A stretch of DNA of 64,000 nucleotides from contig NW_004454207.1 in the NCBI RefSeq assembly GCF_000283155.1, positions 9,234,995 through 9,298,994 of the forward strand, given 5' to 3'. Below are positions 37,901 to 48,792 of the stretch, piece after piece. How positions within the stretch are numbered: the first letter of the stretch is position 1; each line of letters opens with the position of its first letter. A model generated the notes under the pieces. It was not told where the DNA came from and did not search any database. It saw only the letters and a program-made list of their open reading frames with translations. The translations under genes and the position numbers were made by a program. The DNA is from Ceratotherium simum simum. Taxonomy: Eukaryota > Chordata > Mammalia > Perissodactyla > Rhinocerotidae.

Positions 37901-38539
37901 AAAGTCTAATATTATGCCTAAGGCTAATAAGCAGAGCCCAAATTCAAATCCAAATGTGATTCTAAAACCCTTACTCTTAATCACATTTAAATCTTTTAAT
38001 AATAAGATTAACAGTAAGAGTAAAGATGTTTATTTCCTTCTGTGTATGTTTCCCTATTTTTCAGATTTTCTACAATTAGCATGTGTTATTTTTTCAAACA
38101 AGTCATTAAAAATAATAAATGCAAAATAGTATTGAACATTTAATCACAGACTGACCTAACCACAAAACACAAAAGGAGATGTTTTGGAGACTATAAAATG
38201 AAATAAATGGAAACAAAATGGAAGGGGAAATTTTAGCACATTAGTATCAACTAGCATAATGAACAAAATAAGGACAAAGCATTTCAAGTAATTTATATTA
38301 GAACAGGTAGATACTGAATTTTATAATGTAAAAAGAATATGGGTTCTTTTCAAGTGGCTATGAAAAGTTATAAAGACTGACCATGTTCTAAGGCCATAAA
38401 GTAAATCCAAAATTCTTAAAAGCAGGAATCATATAGATCGTATATTTTGATTACAATAAAAAAACTGAATAAGGAAATAAAGTACTCATTCAGAAATTAA
38501 TATTCTTCTAAATAACCACTGGCTCAAGGAAATAAATAA

Positions 38540-38770
38540 TAAAACCTATCATTTATGCAATGCTTATTTTGTTCAAAGTACAGTGTTAGCCATGTTACAC
38601 ATTCTCTCATTTAATCCCAACTAATCATTAATAAACCATGAGGTATGTTATTATGCATAGCAGAGAAGAAAAAAAGTTGAGAGTTAATAACTTGTCCAAG
38701 ATCACAGAGCTATTAAGTTTGCAGATAAGATAATTGAACCCAAGTCTGAATCCAAAGCTCATATTACTAC
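38540..38770 (-). repeat. MIR SINE
   Basis: CATTTATGCAATGCTTATTTTGTTC...CTCTCATTTAATCCCAACTAATC...AATAACTTGTCCAAGATCACAGAGCTATTAAG. Reversed MIR. Confidence 0.75.
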
Positions 38771-39194
38771 ATAGAAATGTCACATTACTGTTAGAATTCA
38801 TGTATAGGTATCTAGCTACACTAATTTTTCTTTATAAAATAAAATTTTGTCATAAAAAGCAGAGAAAACTAGAGTTCTTCCTTAACAGAACATGTTCTGA
38901 AAGTGTCCATTTGTTAAATACACTATTCTAAGGTAATGGTTCATTTTTCTAACATATCATTGATCAGATATAGTATTTCAAATTGCATAATCTCCTAAAA
39001 GAGATTCCTTTGAATATATTCATATTCTCAATAGGGCAATTTAAAAAGGAAGAAATCATAAAATTAGATAAAGTAGAGAATATAAGGTAAACATGATTTG
39101 CCACTACATTTATTTCTAAAAAGCAGTGTGACCTTAGAAAAATCAATATTTTATGGTACTTATCTGCAATCCATAAGAATTCGATGGAACCTTG

Positions 39195-39340
39195 GCCAAC
39201 ATGGATTTGAAAGTCTGCCACTAACTGTAGGCAAGCCCTTAAGCCTCTCTGAGCTGTGGTTTCTTCATGCATAAAATATGTGAATATCTAAGAGCTCTTC
39301 CAGCTTGAAAATGTTATAATCCTGTGACTTTAAGGATTAG
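39195..39340 (+). repeat. MIR fragment
   Basis: AAGTCTGCCACTAACTGTAGGCAAGCCCTTAAGCCTCTCTGAGCTGTGGTTTCTTCATGC. Forward MIR. Confidence 0.7.
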
Positions 39341-39416
39341 TTATTTAAGATTTTGTGGGGTTTTTATACCCGAGGAAATTACTGATTTTGTATTTAAAGC
39401 TGTTTTAATGTTATTT

Positions 39417-39473
39417 TATACATGTTATGTTATACATGTTATGTTATACATGTTATGTTATATATGTTAATGT
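39417..39473 (+). repeat. 14-bp tandem repeat, about four copies
   Basis: Unit TATACATGTTATGT repeated about four times; the last copy is TATATATGTTAATGT. Copies 1-3 are identical, so the array is probably young or homogenised. Confidence 0.9.
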
Positions 39474-39879
39474 ATTTAATGTTATCTAAGTCTAATTCCT
39501 TCTTTCTCTTCTGCATCTAAAATACAGTTTTATCTATATCCTTCAGTGGGATACCTTTGTACCCAAGTGTAAACAAGGATAATGCCAAAGAACAGACTGT
39601 ACAAATGTTGTCACCTGAAAAAGAAGTAGTAATAAAAACCAGAAAACATTGTAGTTTTCTACATGTAGAAATGTTAACTACATTTGTAGTTATTTACCGA
39701 ACCGACCTGATGATCAGAATCACCTAAGATTCTTGTTAATGATACATTACCTGGCCTCACCCCAAAATGAAACTGAATCAGAAGTTCCAGAAACCCCATG
39801 GCTCCGTATTTCATTTTTTTAAACAGGCACCTTAGAGGAGTCCTGTGATTAGACGAGTCTGGGAAATCACAGTGTAGAG

Positions 39880-40075
39880 AAAGATCATGGGCTTTGGAGC
39901 CTGACATATCAAGTTTCAAAACCTGGCTTTGCCCTTTATTATAGGTGTGACTTTGGGCAAGTTACTTAACATGAATCTCAGTTTTCTAATCCACAAGATT
40001 TGGATACTAGTTATGCTGAGGTTGTGGTAAGGTTCAGTATGCCTAGCCTTGTTGGGTGTTCAATCAATGTTAGCT
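39880..40075 (+). repeat. MIR SINE, near full length
   Basis: AAAGATCATGGGCTTTGGAGCCTGAC...GGTGTGACTTTGGGCAAGTTACTTAAC...TGTTCAATCAATGTTAGCT. Forward MIR. Confidence 0.85.
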
Positions 40076-40316
40076 TCCCTTTCCTCCTGCTCATCTTGCC
40101 AGAGGAAACGACAAATACAAATAATTGAGAGGATTCTGATGAGTCCCTTACCCTAATAGGTCCACTTCCATTTCTAGGGCTAAAAGTCTGAGTACTAGAT
40201 AACTCTTCAATGCATTACTTGGGTTGGCTAATTTAAGAGTCGCAGAAACAAGTCTAATGATTTCTTCGGGTTTCCAGAGGCTTACTGAAGCCCTCCTATC
40301 TAAAACAGACACACCA

Positions 40317-40624
40317 GGGCCGGCCTGAGGCTTAGCGGTTAAGTGCGCGTGCTCCGCTACTGGCGGCCCGGGTTCAGATTCTGGGTGCGCACCGAAGCAC
40401 CGCTTCTGTGGCCATGCTGAGGCCGCATCCCACATACAGCAACTAGAAAGATGTGCAACTGTGACATACAACTATCTACTGGCGCTTTGGGGAAAAAAAA
40501 AAAGGAGGAGGATTGGCAATAGATGTTAGCTCAGAGCTGGTCTTCCTCAGCAAAAAGAGGAGGATTAGCATGGATGTTAGCTCAGGGCTGATCTTCCTCA
40601 CAAAAAAAAAAAGAAATAAAAAAA
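40317..40624 (+). mobile_element. full-length ERE-type SINE
   Basis: GGGCCGGCCTGAGGCTTAGCGG head, TATCTACTGGCGCTTTGGGG block, two GGAGGATT(G/A)GCA tail modules and a final A-rich tail. Bracketed by a perfect 16-bp duplication TAAAACAGACACACCA (40301..40316 and 40625..40640). Confidence 0.95.
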
Positions 40625-40644
40625 TAAAACAGACACACCATTAT

Positions 40645-41395
40645 GCTGGGCTTCAAAGCCCAAGCTTTTATTTGCTATGTGACTGTGGCAAAATTACCTG
40701 AACCTGTTTCCTCAACAGTAAAACAAGTGGTGCTTGAATATTTGCTGAACTGAACCCAATACACATTATTGATAACATAATTATTATCTAACAATCACTG
40801 AAAAAAATTAAACTTATACACAGTCTTATAAACAACCTTATGAAGAAAAAGAAGACAGCAGTAATATCTTGCAAGTGAAACGAGACAGAATGGGACTTGC
40901 TCAAACACACAATAATCAGAGCTTAACATCCAAGCAAAATTCCTGTTTGTGTAGTATCAACTGTATCTTCACATAAAGTGTTTTAGTACAAGTCTGAAGT
41001 TGAATTTACTTAGGAAAAAACAATCCAAACTACTCACTCATTTAAGAAATACATACATAGATATATTTAAAAATTACATATAAACACAACCTGGCAGCAA
41101 GGCTTATTTCTGAAAAAATAATCAGAAATATAGTTTCTAATTACAGCTCCATGATTAATTCTAGCTGTATACGTATTAAGCATAAACACTATTAATAAGA
41201 GCATTTTACTAGAAATTGTTAGTATTGACTGCTCAGATAAGCTATAAAATAATTAAAAGAAACCTAAAGAAATTAAAAAAACTAAAAATCTGGGAACATT
41301 CATTCAAGACAGGAGGAAAAGTTATCCTCAATTCTTAAAAAATAAACAATAAGAAAAAAACCTCAAATCCTATTGAAAGTAATTTAAAGAACCAT
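40645..41395. other. intron 1 stretch, nothing recognised
   Basis: AT-rich sequence; possibly a weak reversed MIR near 40890..40930. No exon seen. Confidence 0.4.
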
Positions 41396-41399
41396 AGCT

Positions 41400-41900
41400 T
41401 TTCTCTCAATTTATTCAAATTTTTCCTTAAATTTTTTTCACTTAGTTCCTGCCCTTTGCTTGTTATATTTCTAGACATTTAATATTTTTACTATTTTGAA
41501 TGATCTTTTTTCCATTATTTCTAACTAGGAAAGTGATTTATTGATTTATGAATACATTTGGTATAATACCACCTTATTGGACTATCGTTAGTTTTAACAA
41601 ACCTTTTTAGTGGTTTCCTTAGATTATCTAAGTAGATGATTATATCATCTATAAATAGTAATCTTTTAACCTTCTTTTGGATATGCTTTGATTTTTTTGT
41701 CTAATTGCATTAGCAAACTCTTCTGGAATGTAAAATAGAGATGAAAACAGGAGGCATAGTTTTAATGAGATTGCCTATAATATGTCCCCATCAAGCATGG
41801 TGCTATTGGTCTGAGATTATTTTTTAATAACATTAAAGACACACTCTTTTATTTCTATTTTACTAAGTTTTTAATTGAAAATAGACATTAAATTTTATCT
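41400..41900 (-). mobile_element. ancient L1 ORF2 fragment, reverse orientation
   Basis: TCTAAGTAGATGATTATATCATCTATAAATAGTAATC...CATTAGCAAACTCTTCTGGAATG...GGTGCTATTGGTCTGAG is a decayed reversed ORF2. Confidence 0.6.
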
Positions 41901-42500
41901 AATGCTTTCTGATTTTTAACTTTTTAATTAGAAATGATTATAGATTCACAGGAAGTTGCAAAAATAATACAGAGAGGTCCCATAAACCCTTAACCCAGTG
42001 GTTACATCTTACATAACTTCCTGTCAAAACCAGGAAATTTATACTGGTACAATGCCCAGACCTTATTCAGATTTCACTGGTTTTGCAGGTTCTCGTGTGT
42101 GTGTGTGTTCTCCACACTTTATCACATGTATAGGTTCCTTTATCTACTACCACAGTAAAGATACTGAACAGTTCATCACCACAATCCTGTATGTTGCCTT
42201 TATAACCACACCCACCTCCCTCCTTCCCCTCTTCCTAACCCTGACAACCATTAATCTAGTCTCCATTTCTACAATTTTGTCATTTCAAGAATGTTATATA
42301 AATGGAATCACAGAGTATGTAACCTTTTTTCACTCAGCAAGAATTCCCTTGAGATTCATCCAAGTTGTTATGTGTATCAATAATTCACTCCTTTTAGTTG
42401 CTGAGTAGTATTCCATGGTGTGGATGCACCACAGGTTGTTTAACCATTCACCATTGAAGGACATTTGGTTTCTAATTTGTGGATATTAGAAATAAAGCTG

Positions 42501-42709
42501 GGCCAGCCCCGTGGCTTAGCGGTTAAGTGCGCACGCTCCGCTACCGGCGGCCCGGGTTCAGATCCCGGGTGCACACCGACGCACTGCTTCTCCAGCCATG
42601 CTGAGGCTGCGTCCCACATACAGAACTAGAAGGATATGCAGCTATGACATACAACTATCTACTGCGGCTTTGGGGGAAAAATAAATAAATAAAAAATGAA
42701 AAAAAAAAA
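42501..42709 (+). mobile_element. ERE-type SINE, head module, nested in L1
   Basis: GGCCAGCCCCGTGGCTTAGCGG ... TATCTACTGCGGCTTTGGGG plus an A-rich tail with AATAAATAAATAAAA. Perfect 13-bp duplication AGAAATAAAGCTG (42488..42500 and 42710..42722). Confidence 0.95.
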
Positions 42710-43404
42710 AGAAATAAAGCTGCTATCAACATTTGTGTTTAGACTTCTGTGTGGACATACATTTTCATTTCTCTGGGATAAATGCCCAGGAGTGTGACTG
42801 CTAGGTCATATAGTAAGTGTATGTTTAGCTTTTTAGGAAATGGACAAACTATTTTCCAGAAGGGTTGTATCATTTTACATTCCCACCAGCAATGTATGAG
42901 AGATCCAGTTTGTCCACATCCTCACCAGCATTCAGCATTCTCACTATTTTTTTATTTTGGCTGTTCTAATAGGTGTGTAGTGATATCTCATGGTAGTTTT
43001 AACTTTCATTTCCCTGATAGTTAACCATGTTGACATCTTTTCATATGCTTATTTGCTATCCATATATCCTCTTTGGTGAAATGTCTGTTCATCTCTTTTG
43101 CCCAATTTCTAATTGGACTGTTTGTCTTTGTTGCTGTTAAGTTTTCAGAGTTCTTTATATATTCTAGATACAAGTCCTGTCTCAGATTTGGTTTGCATAT
43201 ATTTTCACCCAGACTGTAGCTTGTCTTTTCAATCCCTTAAGAAGGTCTTTTTCATTGAGCAAAAGTTTTGAATTTTGATGAAGTCCAACTTATTGAATTT
43301 TTTTCTTTTATGGATTGTGCTTTTTGTGTCTGGTCTAAGAACTCTTCACTTAGCCCACAGTCCAGATTTTCTCCAACATCTAAATTCTAAAAGTTTTTTT
43401 TTTT

Positions 43405-46262
43405 TTGGAGAGGAGAAAATCATTTACCATCGTACCAAATTAACACACCCTTTCAGCTCGTATTCACATGCGTAGATATTTCCCACATGGTAGAAATAAA
43501 TTTGAGCAACATTGTAAAAAAAAATGTTTTTTCTTGGACAAATTAAAGCTTTCTCAGAGTAGATAAGAAGTCTAATTTCAGTCATTATTAGGGTTCTGTG
43601 GCCTCCAACCCATAAGTTCACACAAGAATCCTTGACAAATCTAGTGCCAGACTATGGGAGGAGCCTGGTCTTAGGTCTGCAGTGGTCACCATCATTGCCA
43701 ATGGTGCTATAGAGCTGGTCCTCTGCCATCTGACGGGCACTCCTCTCCTCAGCAGTCCTCCACTCTGATCTTGAATGCTGCTTCCAAGCTGCAGTGCTTA
43801 GAGTCCACATGCCATAGTACCCTAGAGATGCCCTCCATTAGGGACTGCGAATTTTGGAAGCACAGGATTCTTCTTCTCTTCCCAGGCTCAGGAAGTTATT
43901 ATCGCCCCACCAAACTAAGCCAGTTCCACCTCTTTAACTCAAAGCACCAGCTTTCATCTGCCTCCTCTTTGGTTCTCAGCATAATCGCACCCCCTCAACT
44001 TCCAAATTAAAACCTATATAGTGGAATCTTCTGATAATTCTTGATTTTGATCCTTTGTACTCCCCCACCCTCCAACATTTTACATTTTTGGCATATTTTA
44101 CATTTTTTTGTGTATCCATTAACTAATTATTGCAGATACAGATGATTTTACTAATTTTGTCTTTTAACCTTCAAACCAGCTATATAGATGGTTGATCCAC
44201 TACCTTTATGATGTGTTTGCCATTACCAGTGAGATTTTTTTCCTCTCATAATTTTCTTATTTCCAGTTATGGCCTTTTCTTTTCATTTAAAGAAGTCCCT
44301 TTAATATTTCTTAAAAGGCTGGTTTAGTGGTGATGAACTCCTTTAGATTTTGCTTGTCTGGGAAACTCTCTCTCTCTCCTTTAATTCTGAATGATAACCT
44401 TGACCGGTAGAGTATTCTTGATTGTAAGTTTTTTCCTTTCAGCACTTTGAACATATCGTGCCACTCCCTTCTGCCCTATAAAGTTTCTGCTGAAAACTCA
44501 GCTGATAGTCTTGTGGGGGTTCTCTTGTATGTAACTAGTTGTTTTTCTCTTGCTGCTTTTGAGATTCTCTCTATAACTTTTGCCATTTTAATTATAATGT
44601 GTCTTGGTGTGGGTCTCTTTGAGTTCATCTTATTAGGGACTCTCTGTGCTTCCTGGACATGGATGTATGCTTCCTTCACCAGGTTGGGCAGTTTTCAGCC
44701 ACTATTTCTTCAAATAGGTTTTCTGTCCTTTTCTCTCTCTCTTCTCTTTCTGGGACCCCTACAATGCAAATGTTACTATGCTTGCTGTTGTCCCAGAGGT
44801 CCCTTAAGCTATCACTGTCTTTTTTAAATTCCCTTTTCTTTTTGCTGTTCTGATTGGGTGATTTCCACTACTTGGGCTTCCGGATCACTGATTCATTCTT
44901 CTGCATCATCTAATCTGTTGTTGATTCCCTCTAACGTGCTTTTCATTTATTACTGTATTGCATTATTGTATTCTTCAGCTCTGATTGATTCTTTTTTGTA
45001 TTTTCTGTCTCTTTGTTGAACTTCTCACTGTGTTCATCCATTCTTCTCCCAAGTTCAGTGAACATCTTTATGACCATTACTGTGAACTCTTTATCTGGTA
45101 GATTGCTTATCTCCATTTCATTTAGTTCTTTTTCTGAGGTTTTTGTCTTGTTCTTTCACATTTGGAACATATTTCTCCATCTCCTCATTTTTCCTAACTC
45201 TCTCTGTTTCTATGTATTAGGTAGATCAGCTATGTCTCCTGGTCTTGAAGGGGTAGCCTTACGTAGAAGGTGTCCTGTGGGGCTTAGTAGTGCAATCCCT
45301 CCCGGTCACACAGGTGTGTGCCCTGTGTAGGCTGTGTGCACCCTCCTATTGTGCCTGGGCTGTGATTGCTGTGGGTGCGCTGGTGTGTGGGGCAGGCCCC
45401 CCAGGGTGGGAGCCACTTGGGAGGGGCTCTGGTGCCGGCCGGGGCTGCCCACCACATGGGGCAGGGCAGGAGCCAATTTGGAGGGGCTCCAGTGCCAGTT
45501 GGGGCTGCCCGCCAGTTGGCATGGGGCAGGAGCCACTTTGGAGGAGTGCTGGCCAGGGTGGGTCCACAGGGGAACACTGGAATGGGGTGAGTGGTGCCAG
45601 CAACATAGATGGAGAGTGTTCGAAATGGTGCCTGCTGGGGCCAGGCTAGCTATGTAGAAGGAGAGAAAAAAAAATAGCATTTGCCAGCACTTCTATCCCC
45701 GGAGAAAGTTCCAACAGATCCCTGCCCTTCTGGCACACACTCTAAAATTAGTCAATGAATCTCCTTCGTGTATAACCTAGGCACTTTTCAAACCGCTGCC
45801 TCTGGGCTGGGACTCAGAGCAAGTGAGTTTGTGCGCATGCCATTTAAGAGTGGAGTCTCAGTTTCCCATAGCCCTCTGGTTCTGCCAGATGTAAGCCCAG
45901 TTGGTTTTCAAAGCCAGATGTTACGGGGGTTCATCTTCCTGGTGCAGGTCCCCTGGACTGGGAAGCCAGGGACTGGGGAGCCAAATGTGGGGCTCAAGTC
46001 CCTCGCTCATCCAGGAGGACCTCTGTGGTTGTGACATCCTTCCCATTTGTGGGTTGCCACACTGGGGTTGTGGGTCCTGTCTAGACCACGTCTCTGGCCC
46101 TCCTACGCATCTCGATGTGGCTTTTTAAAATATCCTTAGTTGTGGAAAATCTGCTAGTCTTCAGTTTGTTGTCAGCAAAGTTGTTCTATATGTGGTTGTA
46201 GTTTTGGTGCGTCCGTGGGATGAGGCGAGCTAAGGATCTTCCTACTCTACCATCTTGATCCA
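43405..46262 (-). mobile_element. chimeric L1 5' UTR insertion nested in ORF2 of an older L1
   Basis: Reverse-oriented insertion. Its 5' end at about 46262 reads (minus strand) GGATCAAGATGGTAGAGTAGG, the L1 start with its YY1-like AAGATGG. About 2.2 kb of L1 5' UTR follows, including a GC-rich tandem. It then passes at about 44030 into some 620 bases that I cannot place in L1, ending in a poly-A run (T's at 43392..43405). The flanks share about 16 bp with two mismatches, around TCTAAAAGTTTT (43387..43398 and 46266..46277). Recognisable ORF1 and ORF2 are absent. Confidence 0.65.
45385..45570 (-). repeat. GC-rich tandem repeat of about 60 bp in the L1 5' UTR
   Basis: The unit GGGCAGGAGCCA(C/A)TTTGGAGG...GTGCC(A/G)G...GGGGCTGCCC recurs about 2.5 times in an otherwise AT-rich intron. 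Tandem units are usual in L1 5' UTRs. Overlapping open frames on both strands here come from the GC-rich repeat. Confidence 0.75.
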
Positions 46263-48029
46263 GAATCTAAAAGTTTTATAGTTTTACATTTTATATTTAA
46301 ATCCACGATTCATTTTGAATTAATTTTTGTATAAGATGTGAGGTTTAGGTTGAGGTTCATTGTTTTAGCTATGGACATATAATTGCTCCAAGCACCATGT
46401 TGAAAAGGCTCTCTATCCTTCCTCCATTGAATTGCTTTTGCACCTGTGACAAAAGTCAGTTGGTTGTACTTGTATGGGTCTATATCTGGGCTCTCTATTC
46501 TATTCCACTGATCTATGTCTATCCCTTTATCAACCACAGAATTTTGATTACTACATAGTAATCAAAGCTATATAGTAGCTATATAGTTTGAAGCTATATA
46601 GTAAGTCTTAAAATCAGGTGGAATGACTCTCCCACTTTATTTTAATCTTGTTTTCGGTATTTTAGTTCTTTTAACTTTCCATATAATTTTTTAAATAAGC
46701 TTGTGTTAAACTTACAGAAGAATTTGGGAAGAACTGGCATCTTTACTATGTTGAATCTTCCAATCTATGAACACAGTACACTTCTCCATTTATTCAGACC
46801 TTTGATTTCTTTCATCAGCAATTTGTAGTTTTCAGCATGCAAGTCATATATATGTTTTGTTAAATTTATACCTAAGTATTTTTTTGAGCAATTACAAATG
46901 GTACTTTTTCATTTCAGTTTCCACACATTCATCACTAGTATACAGAAATACCACTTATTCTTGTATGCTGATCTTGTATCTTACAACTCGGCTGAACTCA
47001 CTTATTAGTTGTAGTTTTATGTAGATTCCTTGGTATTTTCATTGGAGGCCATCATGTCACTTGCAAATAGGGACAGTTTTATGTGTTTCTTTCCAATCTG
47101 TCCTTTATTATTTCCTTTGCTTGCCTAATATGCTGGTAAGAGCTTCCAGGACTGTGTTGAATAGCAGTGGTAAGAGTGGACACCCTTGCCTTGTTCCTGA
47201 TATTAAGGTGAAAGCATTCAGTCTTTCACCATTAAGTATGTTAGCTGTGGGTTTTTTGTAAATGTTCTTTATCGAGTTTAGAAAGTTGCCTCTTATTCTT
47301 AGTTTGCTGAGTTTTATTATGAATAAATGTTTAATTTATTAAATGTTTTATGCATTATTAATGTGAATTTTCTTCAACTTTTTAATATGATGGACTACAT
47401 CAAATGATTTTTGAATACTAAACCAATCTTACATCCTTGGAATAAAACCCACTTGGTCACGGTGTATAGTTCTTTTTATATGTTGCTGGATTTGTTTTGC
47501 TAACATTTTGTTGAGGATTCGGTGTCTTCTGTGATCCCTCTATTCTTGAGGGATACTGATCTGTAGTTTTCTTTTCTGTACTGTCTTTAGGTTTTGGTAT
47601 CAGGGTAATATTGGCCTCATAAAATGACTTGTGAAATGCTTCCTCTTCTTCTATTTTCTGGAAGAGACTGTAGAATTCATATTATTCTTATTTCTTCATT
47701 CTTGATGTTCCAGATCCTTCTTTTTTCATTTCCTTTCTGCTTGAAGAACTATCTGTAGTCATTCTTTTAGGACCTGCTACGGACAAATTCTCTTAGCTTC
47801 CCCTCATCTGAGACTGCTTTGATTGCACCTTTATTCCTGAAGAATATTTTCACTGGGTATAGAATTCTGGGTTCACAGTTCTTTTCTTTCAGCACTTGAG
47901 AAACTGTGTGCCATTTCCTTCCATAGTTTCTAATGTGAGATCTGCTTATCATTTGAATCATTGCTCCCCTATAGGTAATAGTTTATTTCTCTCTAGCTGC
48001 TTTCAAGATTCTTTGTTTTTACTTGTAGT

Positions 48030-48212
48030 TTGATTAAAAATTTTTTAATTGTGGTAGAATACATGCAACATAAAATTTACCATCTTAACCATTTTTTAGC
48101 CTGCAGTTCAGTGTGTTAAGTATATTCACATTGTTGTGCAACCAATCTCCAAAACTTTTTCACCTTGCAAAATTGAAACTCTATACCCATTAAGCAACTT
48201 CTCATTTCTAAA
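48030..48212 (-). mobile_element. 5'-truncated L1 3' end nested in older L1
   Basis: TTTTTTAATTGTGGTAGAATACATGCAACATAAAATTTACCATCTTAACC...CACATTGTTGTGCAACCAATCTCC...ATACCCATTAAGCAACTTC is a reversed 3' end of a middle-aged L1. The host element's TTTGATGTGTCTGGGTGTGG resumes after it. Confidence 0.8.
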
Positions 48213-48539
48213 GGTATGATTTTGATGTGTCTGGGTGTGGATTACTTGGGGTTTACCTTGTTTGGGGTTCAGTCAGCTTATTGAATCTGTAGGCTTATGT
48301 CTTTTGCCAAACTGGGAAGATTTCAGCCATTATTTCTTCAGGTCCACCTTTTTTCTCTGCTTTCTGAGATTCTGATGACATGAATGTTAAATGTTTTGTT
48401 AATGTTCCCCAGGCCCCTGAGGCTCTCTCAATTTTTTTTTTTAGTTTATTTTTTCTCTGTTGTTCAGATTGGATAATTTCTATTGCTCTAAATCTTCAAT
48501 TTTACTGACTCTTTCCTGTCATCTCTATTCTTCTTCTTC

Positions 48540-48792
48540 TTCTTTTTTTTGCTGAGGAGGAGTCACCCTGAGCTAACATCTGTTGCCAATCTTGCTCTTT
48601 TTTTTTTTTGCTTGAGGAAGATTAGCCCTGAGCTAACATCTGTGCCAATCTTCCTCCACTTTTTGTATGTGGGTCACTGCCACAGCATGGCTGACAAGTG
48701 GTGTAAGCCTGTGCCTGGGATCCAAGCCTGTGAACCTGGGTTGCTGAAGTGGAGCACCCCAAACTTAACCACTATGCCACGGGGCTGGCCCC
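48540..48792 (-). mobile_element. older ERE-type SINE, reverse orientation
   Basis: Reversed tail modules GCTGAGGAGGAGTCACCCTGAGC and GAGGAAGATTAGCCCTGAGC, then a diverged head ending CCACGGGGCTGGCCCC. It is clearly more diverged than the other copies. A partial duplication around CTCCATTCTTCT is possible. Confidence 0.85.

Larger units (their letters stand above)
41905..47690 (-). mobile_element. L1 3' UTR and ORF2, reverse orientation, interrupted by a SINE and a large insertion
   Basis: The resident L1 runs 3' to 5'. Its 3' UTR (AGATTCACAGGAAGTTGC...AATGTTATATAAATGGAATCACAGAGTATG) leads into degraded ORF2. That is readable at 42720..43390 and resumes at 46266 (GAATTAATTTTTGTATAAGATGTGAGGTTTAGG...) through GATGGACTACATCAAATG and GGTTTTGGTATCAGGG to about 47690. 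Many stops; no functional reverse transcriptase. A SINE (42501..42709) and a 2.86-kb block (43405..46262) inserted into it. Confidence 0.8.

Noticed and set aside
41998..42408. 136-codon frame
   Set aside because: It falls inside the reversed L1 3' UTR; no known protein wording and antisense to the element.
44447..45680. Several frames of 74-126 codons
   Set aside because: They lie within the L1 5' UTR and its GC-rich tandem, on the strand opposite to the element or in clashing frames.
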